Shown in pieces: positions 10,773 to 22,100 of a DNA stretch of 64,000 nt. Below the pieces are notes generated by a model, which did no database searches, was not told the DNA's origin, and was given only the letters and a program-made list of their open reading frames with translations. Numbering within the stretch: position 1 is the stretch's first letter; each line of letters begins with the position of its first letter. The stretch comes from Phytomonas francai (lineage: Eukaryota; Euglenozoa; Kinetoplastea; Trypanosomatida; Trypanosomatidae). The DNA is taken from the NCBI GenBank assembly GCA_001766655.1, contig MJCC01000010.1, positions 358,291 through 422,290 of the forward strand. The letters are read 5' to 3'. Position numbers and translations under genes: made by a program.

Positions 10773-13007
10773 TTGGAGTCCAAAAAAAAACTTTTAAATG
10801 CGTGTATGCACATGCATAGGGGAAAAAGGGAAATAAATGCTGATGTTTGCCAAGCATTATGTCTCTAAATTGCAAATTTTATCTTAAAATAAGATGAATT
10901 TGTGTCGCTGATGGCTTTCAAGAGCACACAGCAGCGGTAACGAATTGGATTCACTCGTAAAAGATGAATTTTCGGAGTTCTGAGCAAAGGTGTTCTTGAT
11001 TCAGGAAGCAACACCAATATACAGATACGAATACAGAATAAATAAGCTGTAGTAACCAAAGCGAGAAAACTTCTGAGAAGTCTCATTGACCTAATTATCC
11101 TCCCCCCCCCACTAAGGGTTTTTTTTTCACCACTCTCATCAAGATGTCTTTTGGATCTTTCGTAGTTCCACATCTACCGCAACACTATGGTTCTGTACTT
11201 CTGCTGAAAATGTTTTTGGATCTAGCTTATCGAGGGGACTGCAGAACTGTCGACGATTTTTCCTTGTCTCTACATGGGCCAGTGTGCTACCGCGGCTGAG
11301 ACACCCAATCTATAGGTACCTTAATTCTCCATGCATAAAACCATAAGAGGCTTGCAAATGATACTAGCATGGAGATGTAATTGTGCCCACAAACTTACAG
11401 AATAAAGTACGGCACTTTTATGCTGAAATACGCTGTGGAGGAATACGGCAATCACGTATGAAGTTACTCTGAGAGACAAATTGGACTTAAGCAAACCAAG
11501 TTTGTCTTAAGTTGGACAGGATAGCTGAATGATGTTCATTGGGGCCGCTTCAGGGAGAGTGATTTTTTTATATGTGTAAATGGCACTATGTTTACCACAT
11601 GTAACTAAACGTATGGTGACGATAGATCTTTTTTTTGCATCATGAAAAGTAAATAATTGGGAAGAAGATTTTAGAAAAGGCTAGTTTGGGGCGAAACATT
11701 AATCTACCTTCTTTGAGGAAGCCAGTTTTGGGGGTAACTAGAAAAATAACAATAACTAAATTTCTTCAAAGAAAAAATAGGATTAACAGACTTTATCCAT
11801 ATATGTAGAATAGTAATTAGTGAATTTACGAAACTTAGAACAAATCATAGAGAATAGGAGGAAAAATGCAGCTTTCTTGATTTTGGTACATTTTAATTAT
11901 GAAGCTGCCATGAACATAGAAAAAAAAAATAGAATGCTCATTCCCAATTTATTTGTATATAAGATAAGATGTGCAACAATAAGCATACAAGAGTGGGAAA
12001 AAAAATGAATAATACAATAAGGCTTGAAATATAGAATAAAAAAATGTAAATAAATACACTTTTTGAAAGTTTGGTAACCAAAATAGTTATGAACAAAAAA
12101 AGCGCTTGATGGTATCTCATCCTAATTCCTTTGAACAGTTACTGATATATCTTTCTTAACTTATTAAACTATTTTTGATATAATGTTTTGCCCTAATAAT
12201 CTAACAACAGCCATGGCGACAAAGCTGGAAGCTTATGTTTCCCTACAAGACAATGTGGGCTCTCCTTACAGATGGGAAAAACTTTCACGCTCTTTTGTAA
12301 GATTCATTCCAAAAACGAAAATGTCATTTTAAATCCCTGATACATATATTTTCTATCTTTATATTCAAATTTCTACAGATGAAGCTTAGAATTAACAAGT
12401 AACCATCACTAGTTAAAGTGACATAACTGGAATAGGATGCGTTCAATCGTATCTTAAGATGGAAAAGGCAGAAAATGTGTACTATACCTAGATGCATTAA
12501 TATTCACTAGAAAATGATTTCAGGCATTGGGATATGATTTGATGTTCTTGTTAACTTTATGCATGAGGTTGATGAAAGGAGATTTACTACGTAACAGCAT
12601 AAGAGTCAACGAGCGTATTTTCTCTAAAAAAATGGTCATATTTCAGATGACCAGTCTCTTTTACCCTAACAGTGATTTTGCATATATGTGCAATCTATCA
12701 CAAATTATAATCTGGCAAAAAAAAAATGCATAATCTTTTTATTGGAGAGTGCTATGCTTTCCACTGTGCCTGCATACGTAATGTTTTCGATTAAAAACAA
12801 TGGGAGGGGTGACATCGCAAAAATTACCATGTTAAACCGATTCACTTTTTCAGGCAATGGTGAAGCTTGTGTATTCAAGAAAAAATCTCCTGTGATTGAT
12901 CATCTGATTTTCTAAAACTAGTGAGGGCTTTATTCAATTGTGCAAAACAAATTTCAATATCTAGCCATACATCCGGCTGCGTTCACAAACTGATAGAGTT
13001 TCTAGTG
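10773..13007. other. Long AT-rich intergenic region
   Basis: About 2.2 kb without a convincing gene. A minus-strand frame of 102 codons with an ATG (10,865-11,173) has one hydrophobic segment but spans a C/G homopolymer and AT-rich stretches, and I would give it about one chance in five of being coding. The remainder holds only short, low-complexity frames. Confidence 0.55.
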
Positions 13008-14312
13008 TTAAAAATTTTTTGTGCCTCTAATTTTTCGGAGATTCTTCCACATGTAATGGGACTCTTTTATCACTTGCATGGCAAACGCCTTGTTTTTGAA
13101 CTCGCCGTTGAACATAAACTTGTTTTCGACGCCGCCTTGGCAAATCTTGTAGACCCGAAACCACTCTCGTATAGCATCTAAGCAACCGGGAAGGAACTTT
13201 GGTACATCGTCGATATCCTTCATAAACCGCGTAATAGGATCGTTCACAGAGATGCAGACAACTTTCCAGTCCATCTGCGCGTCGTCGATCAGGCCGAGAA
13301 TCCCGAGTACCTTGACGGGGTGCACATCCCCCACACGCATCTGCTGCATTCCTATCTCGACTGCGTCGATGGGATCATTGTCGCCTTTGTAATCCTCGTG
13401 AAAGGTCACCTCCGTACTTTCCCACGTCTGCGGCATCGCGCCGTAATTCCACATCATATCCCCGTGCTTGTAGAAGCGTGGCACGCCGTTTTTAATATCT
13501 TGCTTGATCGGATTGAAGGGCTCATCGGTGGCGATCTCAAACTTAGCGCGGGTCCACTTGGGAATTTCACAGATCATGTTGTAGCGGTTTGCCGGGATGT
13601 GCTCGGGTTTCGTGCGCAAAGGATCACACACACGCAGGAGGATGTCATGCCAGGGGCTCACCTGCCGCACGTGGCCGGTTTCGAGATCCTTGAAAAAGTA
13701 CTTGATGCGGTAGCTCGGAGTGAAATTCTCGCCTTCCTCGCTTTTTTTAAGCTGCTGCTGATGATAGGGGACAGAGAAGTCGGCGGATACGAGTGAAAAG
13801 GCTTTTTTTGTTATGCTGCTGTCCGGGCATTTGACCCACCAATCCCAGAATTGTTCAAAAGTGACCTTATTATCACTCGAGCGTAGCTCCGAGAACATCT
13901 TTTCGATTGTCTCAGCGCTAATAGAGCGACCAACGTACTCGCAAAGTTCCTTCAACCTGGAGATATCAAGATAGTGCGTCTGTTGAACATCGAAGGCAGT
14001 GAACATGCGTCTCATAATTTTCTTTTGTTGGTATTCTGTGAGCCCCTCCTTCGTGTACGCCGCTCTGTCAAACTCCGTTACTCTTGAAAAATCACCTTTT
14101 TCCTCGTACGGCGACCCAACCGAATTGCTTCCGTTCAGTTCCATCATCCCAACGTCAGTAGAGGAGATACCGGTCCCAAATTTTCTCACCACATTTGTCG
14201 GGCACTTCACTTCCACCGACGGGCTGAATTCTTGAGCATCGGAGGCAACACCATCGTCAAAGGAATAGTTTCCATCCAAGATGTTGTCGGATTCGCAGTG
14301 GAAAAGGTTCAT
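13008..14312 (-). CDS. VSP1: Soluble inorganic pyrophosphatase with EF-hand-like region (VSP-type, acidocalcisomal)
   Basis: A 434-residue fusion. Residues 1-90 are acidic and probably disordered. Residues 95-160 are an EF-hand-like pair whose calcium-ligand positions are degenerate (DVQQTHYLDISR). Residues 205-430 are a family I inorganic pyrophosphatase with the active-site signature GDNDPIDAVEIG at 310-321 and GVPRFYKHGDMMWNYGAMPQTW before it. Family I enzymes hydrolyse pyrophosphate using Mg or Zn. In trypanosomatids the EF-hand fusion (vacuolar soluble pyrophosphatase) is acidocalcisomal and also acts on polyphosphate. Length is slightly above that of the trypanosome enzyme as I recall it. 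The frame opens with GTG three codons earlier, but the first ATG is at 14312. Confidence 0.95.
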   Translation of the reverse strand: MNLFHCESDNILDGNYSFDDGVASDAQEFSPSVEVKCPTNVVRKFGTGISSTDVGMMELNGSNSVGSPYEEKGDFSRVTEFDRAAYTKEGLTEYQQKKIMRRMFTAFDVQQTHYLDISRLKELCEYVGRSISAETIEKMFSELRSSDNKVTFEQFWDWWVKCPDSSITKKAFSLVSADFSVPYHQQQLKKSEEGENFTPSYRIKYFFKDLETGHVRQVSPWHDILLRVCDPLRTKPEHIPANRYNMICEIPKWTRAKFEIATDEPFNPIKQDIKNGVPRFYKHGDMMWNYGAMPQTWESTEVTFHEDYKGDNDPIDAVEIGMQQMRVGDVHPVKVLGILGLIDDAQMDWKVVCISVNDPITRFMKDIDDVPKFLPGCLDAIREWFRVYKICQGGVENKFMFNGEFKNKAFAMQVIKESHYMWKNLRKIRGTKNF

Positions 14313-14626
14313 GTTTAACACTTGGAATCAGTTTATTTTAAGGTTATATACGCGTAAACTGGATCTTCAAAAAAAAAAAAAACGGCAATAAGCACGAAAC
14401 AAAATTTGTACATGTTACTCATTTTCTGCGTAGATTCCTACAGCAAAATCCGTCTATAAAAGAAGAGGCAAAAAATGTTGTATGCAAAGGGAGCATTATC
14501 ACGTTGTGTTATATACATGTATATAGCTACATGTATATAAATGTATATCAGTACAGATGTAACGTTAGAAAAGAACCTTCTAGCCCCTTTTTTGTCTTAC
14601 TAAGCAGTGAACAGCATCACTCGATC

Positions 14627-15127
14627 TCACATGTGCCGCTTTGTAGTGGCCAAGACGGACTCCATCGTTTTCACAGCGACTTGTCTCTTCTGCACCTCTG
14701 AACTCAGGTGGTTCAGCAACGCAAAGCGTCCGGTCTGATGAATCTTTGATCGAATGCCCGCTTGCAGTTTCCCCACGCTTTTTCGCAGCTCCACTAGAAT
14801 GCCATCTACTTGTTCAGTCTCTGCAAAAACACCACCAGTCGGTGATGCTGTTGTCATCAGCGAGCGACACACCACTTCGACAAGCCGGGTATAAGTCTCG
14901 TACAGTTCATCAACCTGCCGAAGCAGCTCCATGGTTGTGGCTGGGAACGGGGGAGGGCCATCATTCGGAGTTTCAGCACCCTTCTCATTCCTACCGCCGG
15001 GAGCCTCAGCACCACCCGCGATCGTATCGATGCTTTTTACCAGCCTGCAGAGCGCCTGCGGCATATCCGCACTAGAAGCCTTATCCCTAGAGTTATAACT
15101 CTCACCAAACGCGTTACTGTTTAACAT
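14627..15127 (-). CDS. Hypothetical protein with predicted helical C-terminal half
   Basis: A 166-residue protein from the ATG at 15127. The open frame extends ten codons further to a GTG, which I do not use. The N-terminal third is flexible and Gly/Pro-rich (residues 40-70). The rest is predicted helical with repeated hydrophobic spacing (ELLRQVDELYETYTRLVEVV, then GILVELRKSVGKLQAGI), consistent with a coiled-coil subunit of a complex. Codon composition is similar to its neighbours and the strand is right, so I believe it is coding. I do not recognise the family. Confidence 0.7.
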   Translation of the reverse strand: MLNSNAFGESYNSRDKASSADMPQALCRLVKSIDTIAGGAEAPGGRNEKGAETPNDGPPPFPATTMELLRQVDELYETYTRLVEVVCRSLMTTASPTGGVFAETEQVDGILVELRKSVGKLQAGIRSKIHQTGRFALLNHLSSEVQKRQVAVKTMESVLATTKRHM

Positions 15128-15687
15128 CGTTCTTACTATATGCAACGATTCGGGCACATTCCCATAAACAGGTAAGACCTTAAGACAGATAAAAAGAGGA
15201 AAGATTTAAATAGCTTCAGAATAGATAATCAAAAAGTGTCGGTACGTTTCCCTCATAAACAACAACAGTAACAATTCGTGGACTTGAGAATACTGTACAC
15301 TTGATTCGATGAATCAAAGGATATTCATAATATTCGGGCAAAAAAAAAGAAGATGTGCAACTATTTGAACTACTAGGACCCATGAATCCATACAGCGTCC
15401 ACGTATGCAGACCATAACAAGTGTTTTAAAAAACCGTAACCATACCGTTAATGGTCTAAGATTTCTTTGGACACCATCCATAAGGTACATTCACCACGGA
15501 TATCAGATTGCCCATGGAAACCTATGATTTCAACTACAGACAAATCTCTACTTCACGCTTTTGTGGATTATCCGTTGCGCCTTCCACGGTATCGATGCGT
15601 ACAACCACAGCTTGTTGTAGTTCCTACACCTACACACACCATCACTCAACGTTTTTTCGTCGTAGGGTATGCTACTCTTTTCCCGTA
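15128..15687. other. Intergenic region, no gene seen
   Basis: A 560-bp AT-rich spacer between the DEAD-box helicase and the hypothetical gene. The overlapping plus-strand frames near 15,467-15,814 oppose the cluster direction and look like chance frames. Confidence 0.5.
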
Positions 15688-17502
15688 TCAACTAGTCGAG
15701 TGGGAAAATGGGGCATCCTCACGCAGGTACTCGAGTTGCTTCCTTCTGGTCTCGGCCGATAAGTGCGCATTCTCCTCCGACAGTGTCTGCAAGGACCCTG
15801 CCGTGGAAAAGTGATCGCCGCGCAGCATATCCGCGACCGTCTCCAGCCTCCCGGGCTTGAAGGAGAGATCCAAGGAGCGGCAAACCTGCTGAACAGATCG
15901 CCCGGAAGACGGCGGGAAGAGAACGATGACGTCGCCCTCCGCGCCCATGCGGCCTGTGCGGCCAGCGCAGTGCACAAAGTGCGTGGCGGGGGGGCAGCTG
16001 CCGTAGAGGATGACGTGGGTGATCCCGTCTACATGCAGACCTCGGCTGGTCGCGAAGCTGGAAACCCCAATTAGAAGATCCCCCTCGTTGAACTTGGAGA
16101 GGGCGCTGCTATCCCGGACGTAGACATGACGCGGCTTCGTAATTATCTGGCTCCGCCGCGGGCCCGGGGGGGCGCCAGTGCTGGGACTACCTCCGGCGAC
16201 GTCCATGGCCCGTGCAGGTGCCGACGTATCGTCCTCTTGCATCTGCGGTAGTGTAGAGCACAAGGGGGCGGCAAAGACACGTCCACGGCCTCGCTGCCCG
16301 GCTCTCAGAAAGTGCTCGGACTCTGGAATGTTGGGCTGAAGCTGCTCCTTGAGGATTTGGCAGAGCGGCATGACCTGCTCCTCCTCCGTAAATAGAAGAA
16401 TACGCGGGGTGCCTACCTGTCGACAAATCAGTCTCAAGATGAGCTCCAGTCCCTTGGGGAGTGGGTAAGCGCGATTCTCGGAAAAAAAGTAAAAACTGAT
16501 CGTTGGGGGGATGCTGTGCTCCACAAAGCTCGTGGTCAGCCGCACGGCCTTGTCGTTGCGCGTCCACGTGTTGAGTAGCTGCGCGGTGGCACCGTCTACA
16601 GTAGCACTAGCGGCGATTAGCTGGGCCGGTACCTCGTCGTTTTGGCTACGGAAGATGCGGTCGACGATGTTGGCCCCGCTCAACTCTTGCCGTCCGTACT
16701 TGACGGTCGTTGAAAGAATAAGGTCCGCCTCGTCGAGCACGACGCAGTCCACCTTCCGGCGAAGCTTCTCCCCGATGATCGTCGGGCTGTGGCGATTAAT
16801 GTCGGCAATACGCTGCGGTGTCCCCACCAGCACGTGGGGCTGAGTGTTGTGCAGCCTCGCTAGCTGGGCTTCAAGAGGGATGCTGTCGATGGCGGCCTGC
16901 ACAACTTGCGATGTGCAGCCGCCAAAGTGTCGGAACCACTTGTCGTACTGTAGGGCCAGCTCTTCCGTCGGCACCAGGATAACCGTGTGAAGGCGATAGT
17001 TGATGCTACCGCGGATAATGCGGTTCGCGACGGCGAGCGCGATAGCAAAGCTCTTTCCAGTACCCGTTTCCGAGTGCGCGATAACGTGTTTGCCCTTGAG
17101 AATGAGGGGAATAAGGGCGCCTTGCAGCTCCGTGAGTTGTCGAATCTTAAGCCGTTTTAGAGCTATCACGAGGGGAATACAGAGGCCGGCCTCGCGTGGA
17201 GAAGTCTGTGCGTAGTACAGCGGATGCGCGCTGTTATAATTGCCGATTTGGTGCTTCGACGGAGCTAGCATCTGCGCGGCACCAAGCCGAAGCTGGATCA
17301 TCTTTTGCCTCTGCATGATCCCGTCCTGTTCATCTTTCCCTTTTTCATAAAAATACTGCTGGGAAGTGGGCACATTGGAGGCGTGCCGTGATGCACTGTC
17401 GAGCTCCAAATAACGCTTAACGAGGCTAGCGGCAGAGCCCCCAACGCGCGCGCGCGTACCAGATAAGTATTTTAGCAGGCAGATGGTGCCGTGCCTCAAC
17501 AT
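15688..17502 (-). CDS. Mitochondrial-type DEAD-box RNA helicase
   Basis: A 604-residue helicase with all core motifs: a Q-motif region (LTELQGALIP, Gln near 127), motif I SETGTGKS at 144-151, Ia PTEELALQ, GTPQRI, motif II DEAD at 257-260, motif III SAT at 299-301, a motif V segment (TSRGLHVDG) and motif VI HCAGRTGRMG. The N terminus from the ATG at 17502 (MLRHGTICLLKYLSGTRARV) is basic, Ser/Thr-rich and acid-free, as in a mitochondrial presequence. Mitochondrial DEAD-box helicases in trypanosomatids include the editing helicase KREH1, but I cannot establish that this is it. A Gly/Pro-rich insertion lies between the C-terminal motifs at about residues 400-455. The open frame starts ten codons earlier at a TTG, which I reject. 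Confidence 0.9.
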   Translation of the reverse strand: MLRHGTICLLKYLSGTRARVGGSAASLVKRYLELDSASRHASNVPTSQQYFYEKGKDEQDGIMQRQKMIQLRLGAAQMLAPSKHQIGNYNSAHPLYYAQTSPREAGLCIPLVIALKRLKIRQLTELQGALIPLILKGKHVIAHSETGTGKSFAIALAVANRIIRGSINYRLHTVILVPTEELALQYDKWFRHFGGCTSQVVQAAIDSIPLEAQLARLHNTQPHVLVGTPQRIADINRHSPTIIGEKLRRKVDCVVLDEADLILSTTVKYGRQELSGANIVDRIFRSQNDEVPAQLIAASATVDGATAQLLNTWTRNDKAVRLTTSFVEHSIPPTISFYFFSENRAYPLPKGLELILRLICRQVGTPRILLFTEEEQVMPLCQILKEQLQPNIPESEHFLRAGQRGRGRVFAAPLCSTLPQMQEDDTSAPARAMDVAGGSPSTGAPPGPRRSQIITKPRHVYVRDSSALSKFNEGDLLIGVSSFATSRGLHVDGITHVILYGSCPPATHFVHCAGRTGRMGAEGDVIVLFPPSSGRSVQQVCRSLDLSFKPGRLETVADMLRGDHFSTAGSLQTLSEENAHLSAETRRKQLEYLREDAPFSHSTS

Positions 17503-17776
17503 GCTCAGACTATTGGTTAAAAATATGCACAACGTTGTGGAAGAAGAACAGAGGACTTTAGATGATAACCAGTCGCAGCATTACCCCCCCCCCCTCCTCC
17601 CCCTCTCTTTTCCATAAAGAAACATTTTATAGGCAAAATGTTTACCAAAAGATGCGTAAGCATCTTGTCTTGCTTATCTTCTAAAAGTTTCATCACAGAA
17701 ACCAATAGCACTTCTTTGTATTCAAAGTATTGTTACCGACTTACAATTTTTCTCACTCTTCACCCCCGCCCAACCA

Positions 17777-18367
17777 TCATGTGCTTATATGCGAAGCGCT
17801 GAGGATTGGATTCATCCAAAGCCCATCCCCGAGATGGTGGACGTTCACGATGCATGGACCAGAATTCACACTCAAGATTTCATCGGATGACATCAGCATG
17901 ATCCCGAGCGCCACGGCGTGCTTCTTGCCCTCGATGTAGATGCCCACGACAGTCCCCGGCGGGAGCCCAGGTTGGATGCGCCCACCGTCGGAGGTGAGCC
18001 CCTGGCACATGATGTTGGCCCCGGACACGACGCTGCGGCAGCCCCCGAAGTCCACCTGATGCCCTTCGAGCAGAAAGGGGTACTTGTGAAGCAGACGGAG
18101 GTGGGGCATGTAGGGGCCATCGTGGTGGTTAAAGAAAAGCACCTCGGGTTGGGAGCTTACCAGCGTGATGCAGCGCACCTGGCCCTGGCAGCGGATGATG
18201 AAGATATCCTGCTTCGGCGGCAAGACCTCGTCCCAGTAGTCCTCAAAGACGGGGAACTGCTCCCGAAGCTCCTGTCGCACCGCTTGCTGCTCCTTGCGAC
18301 TGCTGCTGGCGATTTGGGCAACATTCTGCAGGGTAAATCGTTGAAAAAGATCCGAAGACGAGATCAT
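17777..18367 (-). CDS. MCTS1: MCTS1/Tma20 homologue, PUA-domain translation factor
   Basis: A 196-residue protein that aligns along its length with MCT-1/Tma20. Shared landmarks are QFPVFEDYWDEVLPPK near the N terminus, EVLFF.HHDGPYMPHLRLLHKYPF, SGANIMCQGLTS and the C-terminal DGLW. The C-terminal half is a PUA RNA-binding domain. MCTS1 with DENR (Tma22) promotes recycling of 40S subunits and re-initiation in other eukaryotes. In this lineage mRNAs carry a common spliced leader, so its targets may differ. The start ATG at 18367 is close to where the family normally begins and length is normal. DENR is not in this window. Confidence 0.93.
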   Translation of the reverse strand: MISSSDLFQRFTLQNVAQIASSSRKEQQAVRQELREQFPVFEDYWDEVLPPKQDIFIIRCQGQVRCITLVSSQPEVLFFNHHDGPYMPHLRLLHKYPFLLEGHQVDFGGCRSVVSGANIMCQGLTSDGGRIQPGLPPGTVVGIYIEGKKHAVALGIMLMSSDEILSVNSGPCIVNVHHLGDGLWMNPILSASHIST

Positions 18368-19152
18368 TATTTTCCTTTTTAGTTGAAAAAATTCTGTGGA
18401 GCACCCGTATATACATATATGTGCAAAAATGGAGAGACACGAGGTTTAAAAGAAATACAGATGTGAGAGATAATAAGTTCAAACATGCAAAATGCAAACG
18501 ATAGAGAGTAGTATTAAATCCAATTTTCCACAGCATCGTAACCTCTTGTGCAAATTCACGCTCTCCTAGGCTACACGCGTAGTGCACCTCGTCGTGTTTA
18601 TGCCACAGCGGCCAAGAATCCTCGGATTTTGAAAGCGGTTTCTTTTGCAAAACCTTTTCTGATTGCTTTTTTTATATTCAGAACTGCCTTACCAAAATCC
18701 TGACCTTTACCCCCCAATTTTTTTTTAAAGAATGCTGAAGGTTGACAAAAGAAAGTGAAAGCTTAACATGCTTACCCAGTCGTATTAATAATTCCTTCCT
18801 GAAGTACCTTCATTTTCCTTCCACCATGTCGAAACGGTTCTTAAAAAAAAAATAGTGGATTAGTAAACTTTATAAATGCATGCAAACCGACATCCAAGCG
18901 AGTGATAAAGAAAATGTATTTAAAAAAAGAGCAATGGAAAATAGATTAAAAAAAAAAAACTGCATTTTTATTTCCCTTTACCCCAACGCAAACAAAAGGG
19001 AGGAATAAATGCAAAGGATGAATTCTTCAGTAAATAAATAACCCATAGTCAAATACAGACACGATGTTATTCCACAGCAACAAAGCTACCTCCCCTTAGT
19101 GTGAGTGCTTAAACATTATAGAGTCTCTCATCTGGATATTCGTGATATCGTG
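18368..19152. other. Intergenic region, no gene seen
   Basis: A 785-bp AT-rich spacer with several A or T homopolymers (for example around 18,843 and 18,950). It should hold the Sec15 3' UTR and the MCTS1 splice signals. The frame overlapping the MCTS1 5' end (18,243-18,650, minus) is a shadow. Confidence 0.5.
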
Positions 19153-22100
19153 CTAATCCCTTTTTGAAAAGACGCTAGCAGTGGCAGAAACGGTGCTGCC
19201 CATCGCCTTGAAACCCTTTGCCACCGCCCTACCGGTCACCTCGAAACCTGCCAAAAAATTCGGATGCACCACCCTCTCGACGGCGTTCTCCGCCTCCCTA
19301 AGATCAATCCAACTGTTCAGGTCGGAAACGGCGCTGCTAAGTTGCAAAGGAAAGTGCTTCGCCGCGGCAAGCTCCGGCATCACCTCGCTAAGCCGCTTTT
19401 GCCATAGTGGGATGAGCAGGGTGCACTGGGTATCAAACTCCTTCACACACTCGCGCATCTGTGCGAAGTCCCGCTCTCCCGCGTCGTACGCGCCCTGCAG
19501 GGCGTCCTGGATGCTCGACTGCATCCGCAGCGTCGCGTGGGAGACCGTCGTCCCGCAGACGCTCCTCGCGACGGTGTACTGGAGAAGCTCCTTGAGCTGC
19601 GGGATGCGGCGAAAGACGTAGTCCATCGCGTCCGCGAACCCTTCCTCGGCGACAACGCCGTCCCGGTATGGAACCCTGGCTTGCCCCTCCAGCTGCGTCT
19701 TCCAGTAGGCGTAGGAGAAGGTCGGTTTCAGACGCTCCTCAACTTCGGCAGTGAAGGCACCTAAAAGTTTCTCGATCCCTTTCTGGAGTGGTTTAGAGAA
19801 GAATGCGGCGCACTCGGCTAGCAACCGCGGCGATCCCATGATCTGCTCCTCGTTTTGGTTATCATCCGCGACCCAATGAAGCATAAACTGCTGCTCCACA
19901 CACGAAACGAGCACCGGGATGGCCGCACAGGTCGACACCAACGTCGCGAATTCCAGAACGGCGCGGGGGCTAATGGTCATGAGGCGTTGCTGTAGAAACT
20001 CCGCCGCGGTGCGAAATAGAACGGATATATACTTCATCAGCATTTCATCCACGTTATTGAGTTCAGACTGCCGGATCGCTGAAAAAGGGTCCACCACCAC
20101 CACCGAGTAGCACTGAGAGATGAATTTGAGTACCATGTTTCCGACAGAGGGAACGATAAGGCTGTAGGGCAGCTTTACAAGCCCAGATGTGTACGTCTTT
20201 GGGATAGGCAATTCCAAGGAAGTGCACGTGTTTAGGTAAAATCGGCTCACATTGGACTCGAACTGCAGGGCATCGCTAACGTTAAGAGGACGCAAGGAAT
20301 CCATCAGGATGATTTGGGAGCACTCTAAGCACGCGTCTTGTAGCCAGGTACTGGTGAGTTGGTCCGTGATGGACTCCACGACGCGGAATAGTACCAGGGA
20401 GTTCAACTCGACGCACTTCACGGCTGTACTGGTCATCTGAATCAAGCGGCGAAGGATGTTGAACACCTCAACCATCCGTTCGGAGTAGGATGGGTCTGAG
20501 GAGAGGGTCTTAGACACCGTCCACACGCGGTCCGCTATCGCGGAAGCCACGAGACCCCACGTCTTCAAAACCTCGGAGCTTGACAGCGGGGATGGTGCGG
20601 TGGCATGCCAGACGATGTCCTCAATAAGCATAAACCCCAGTGCTGTCGTGCAGTATGTGGTGAAATTTTTGACAAGCTCCTCCCCAGAGATGTTTTCCAC
20701 CGCGAGGGGATACTCCAGGATGCTGGACTTTGCCTGTTCGGTGCGGCCCTCTGCGTAGTATTTGCAAAAGTAGTCCCCACGCCGAAGCTCATGGAATACG
20801 CTCTGGATGGATGCCCCGCTCACAATTTTGGCAATTACATCGACCTGAGCAAACTTCTCGGATACCATCGAGGCATTTTGGTAGCATTCAGTCAGACTCC
20901 ACTTGCTTTCCTCTTGGACAAACACAATACTCTTGGTGAACGACCCGGGAGTGATGCGGCCGCCCCAGGAAAGCGCCGCGGCTCCCATGAGGCTTGCCTG
21001 GTCGTTCAGCAGCTTCAGCCACTCGTTCAGGTGCTTTGTGGCGTGTGTGAAGACCGTTTGCAAGATGGCCGGGACGCGGATTTGCAGAACGTAGACCCCG
21101 AGCGTCGACTCCGCCATCGGCACTGCGAGCTGGACCAACTCGCGCAGGGACGCGATGGTGCCGATGAGCTGCTGTTTCTGCAGCTGCGTCTCGACCGTCT
21201 CCAAGTACTCCACCACGGCGATCGACTTTTGCAGGAGATCACGGACGCGGACGAGGTTATCGCGCGAGCTCTGGCATTGAAGCAGGCTCGCGGCGGCCTG
21301 CTTGATGTTCAACACGGCCGAGCGCACGAGCGCGGTCGCCCCACTCAGCTCCTCGCCCACGCGCTGCGCGTCCTTCTCGGAGATGGTCAGACACTTCTGG
21401 GATACGTTGATCAAGGTCGGGTAGTGATGCTCGCAGAGAACCTCCACCTGGTGTTCGTTTTGTTTGATGAAAACGGAGAGGTCGTTGAGTAGGCTCTCAT
21501 CCTCGTGACGGATGTACGCGTTTTTGAGCGTGGTGTAGTCCACAAACTCCCCGTCCACTAAGGACATGACGGAGATATAGCGCGAGGGCGCGATCTGCTG
21601 GAGCCCTTGGCTCCCTTCCCCCGCAGCCAATGAGGTTGAATTCGTGTAGAGCTTCTTGGACTCGTTTGCCGTTCGATGCAAAACGGCCAGCGCCGTATCG
21701 TCCGCTTCGCTGCCGGAGGAATCCGAATCCCCATTCCCTCCCTCTTCCTCTGCGGTGGCCTTGCCGCCGACCTCCCAACTCGTCTTCGACGCCATACCAA
21801 CCTCCTCGAGCTCTAACAGCGCGCCCATGCGCTGGGAATTGTGCACGAGTAGGTTTATTTTGTCAGCTATCGCATTTGCGTCGAAGGAGGAGTTGGCCTC
21901 GAGGGTGACTTGAATGAAGTCGTCCTTGTCTGTGGCCTTGTGGGCCCCGGCTTCATGGGCGCCCTTGTCTTCCCTTGAATTTCCGTTTATGGTTTGCGAT
22001 GTGGATATCATCGAGGAAAGGGTAAGCTTTTTCTGTCTTGCCTCGACAAGAAGGGTACGATTAGGCCAGCGGTGGTATAAATGGTATCCTTTTTTCTTGA

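Noticed and set aside
20605..21492. 295-codon plus-strand frame inside Sec15
   Set aside because: A GC-driven shadow of the conserved Sec15 coding strand. It opposes the cluster direction and has no recognisable domain.
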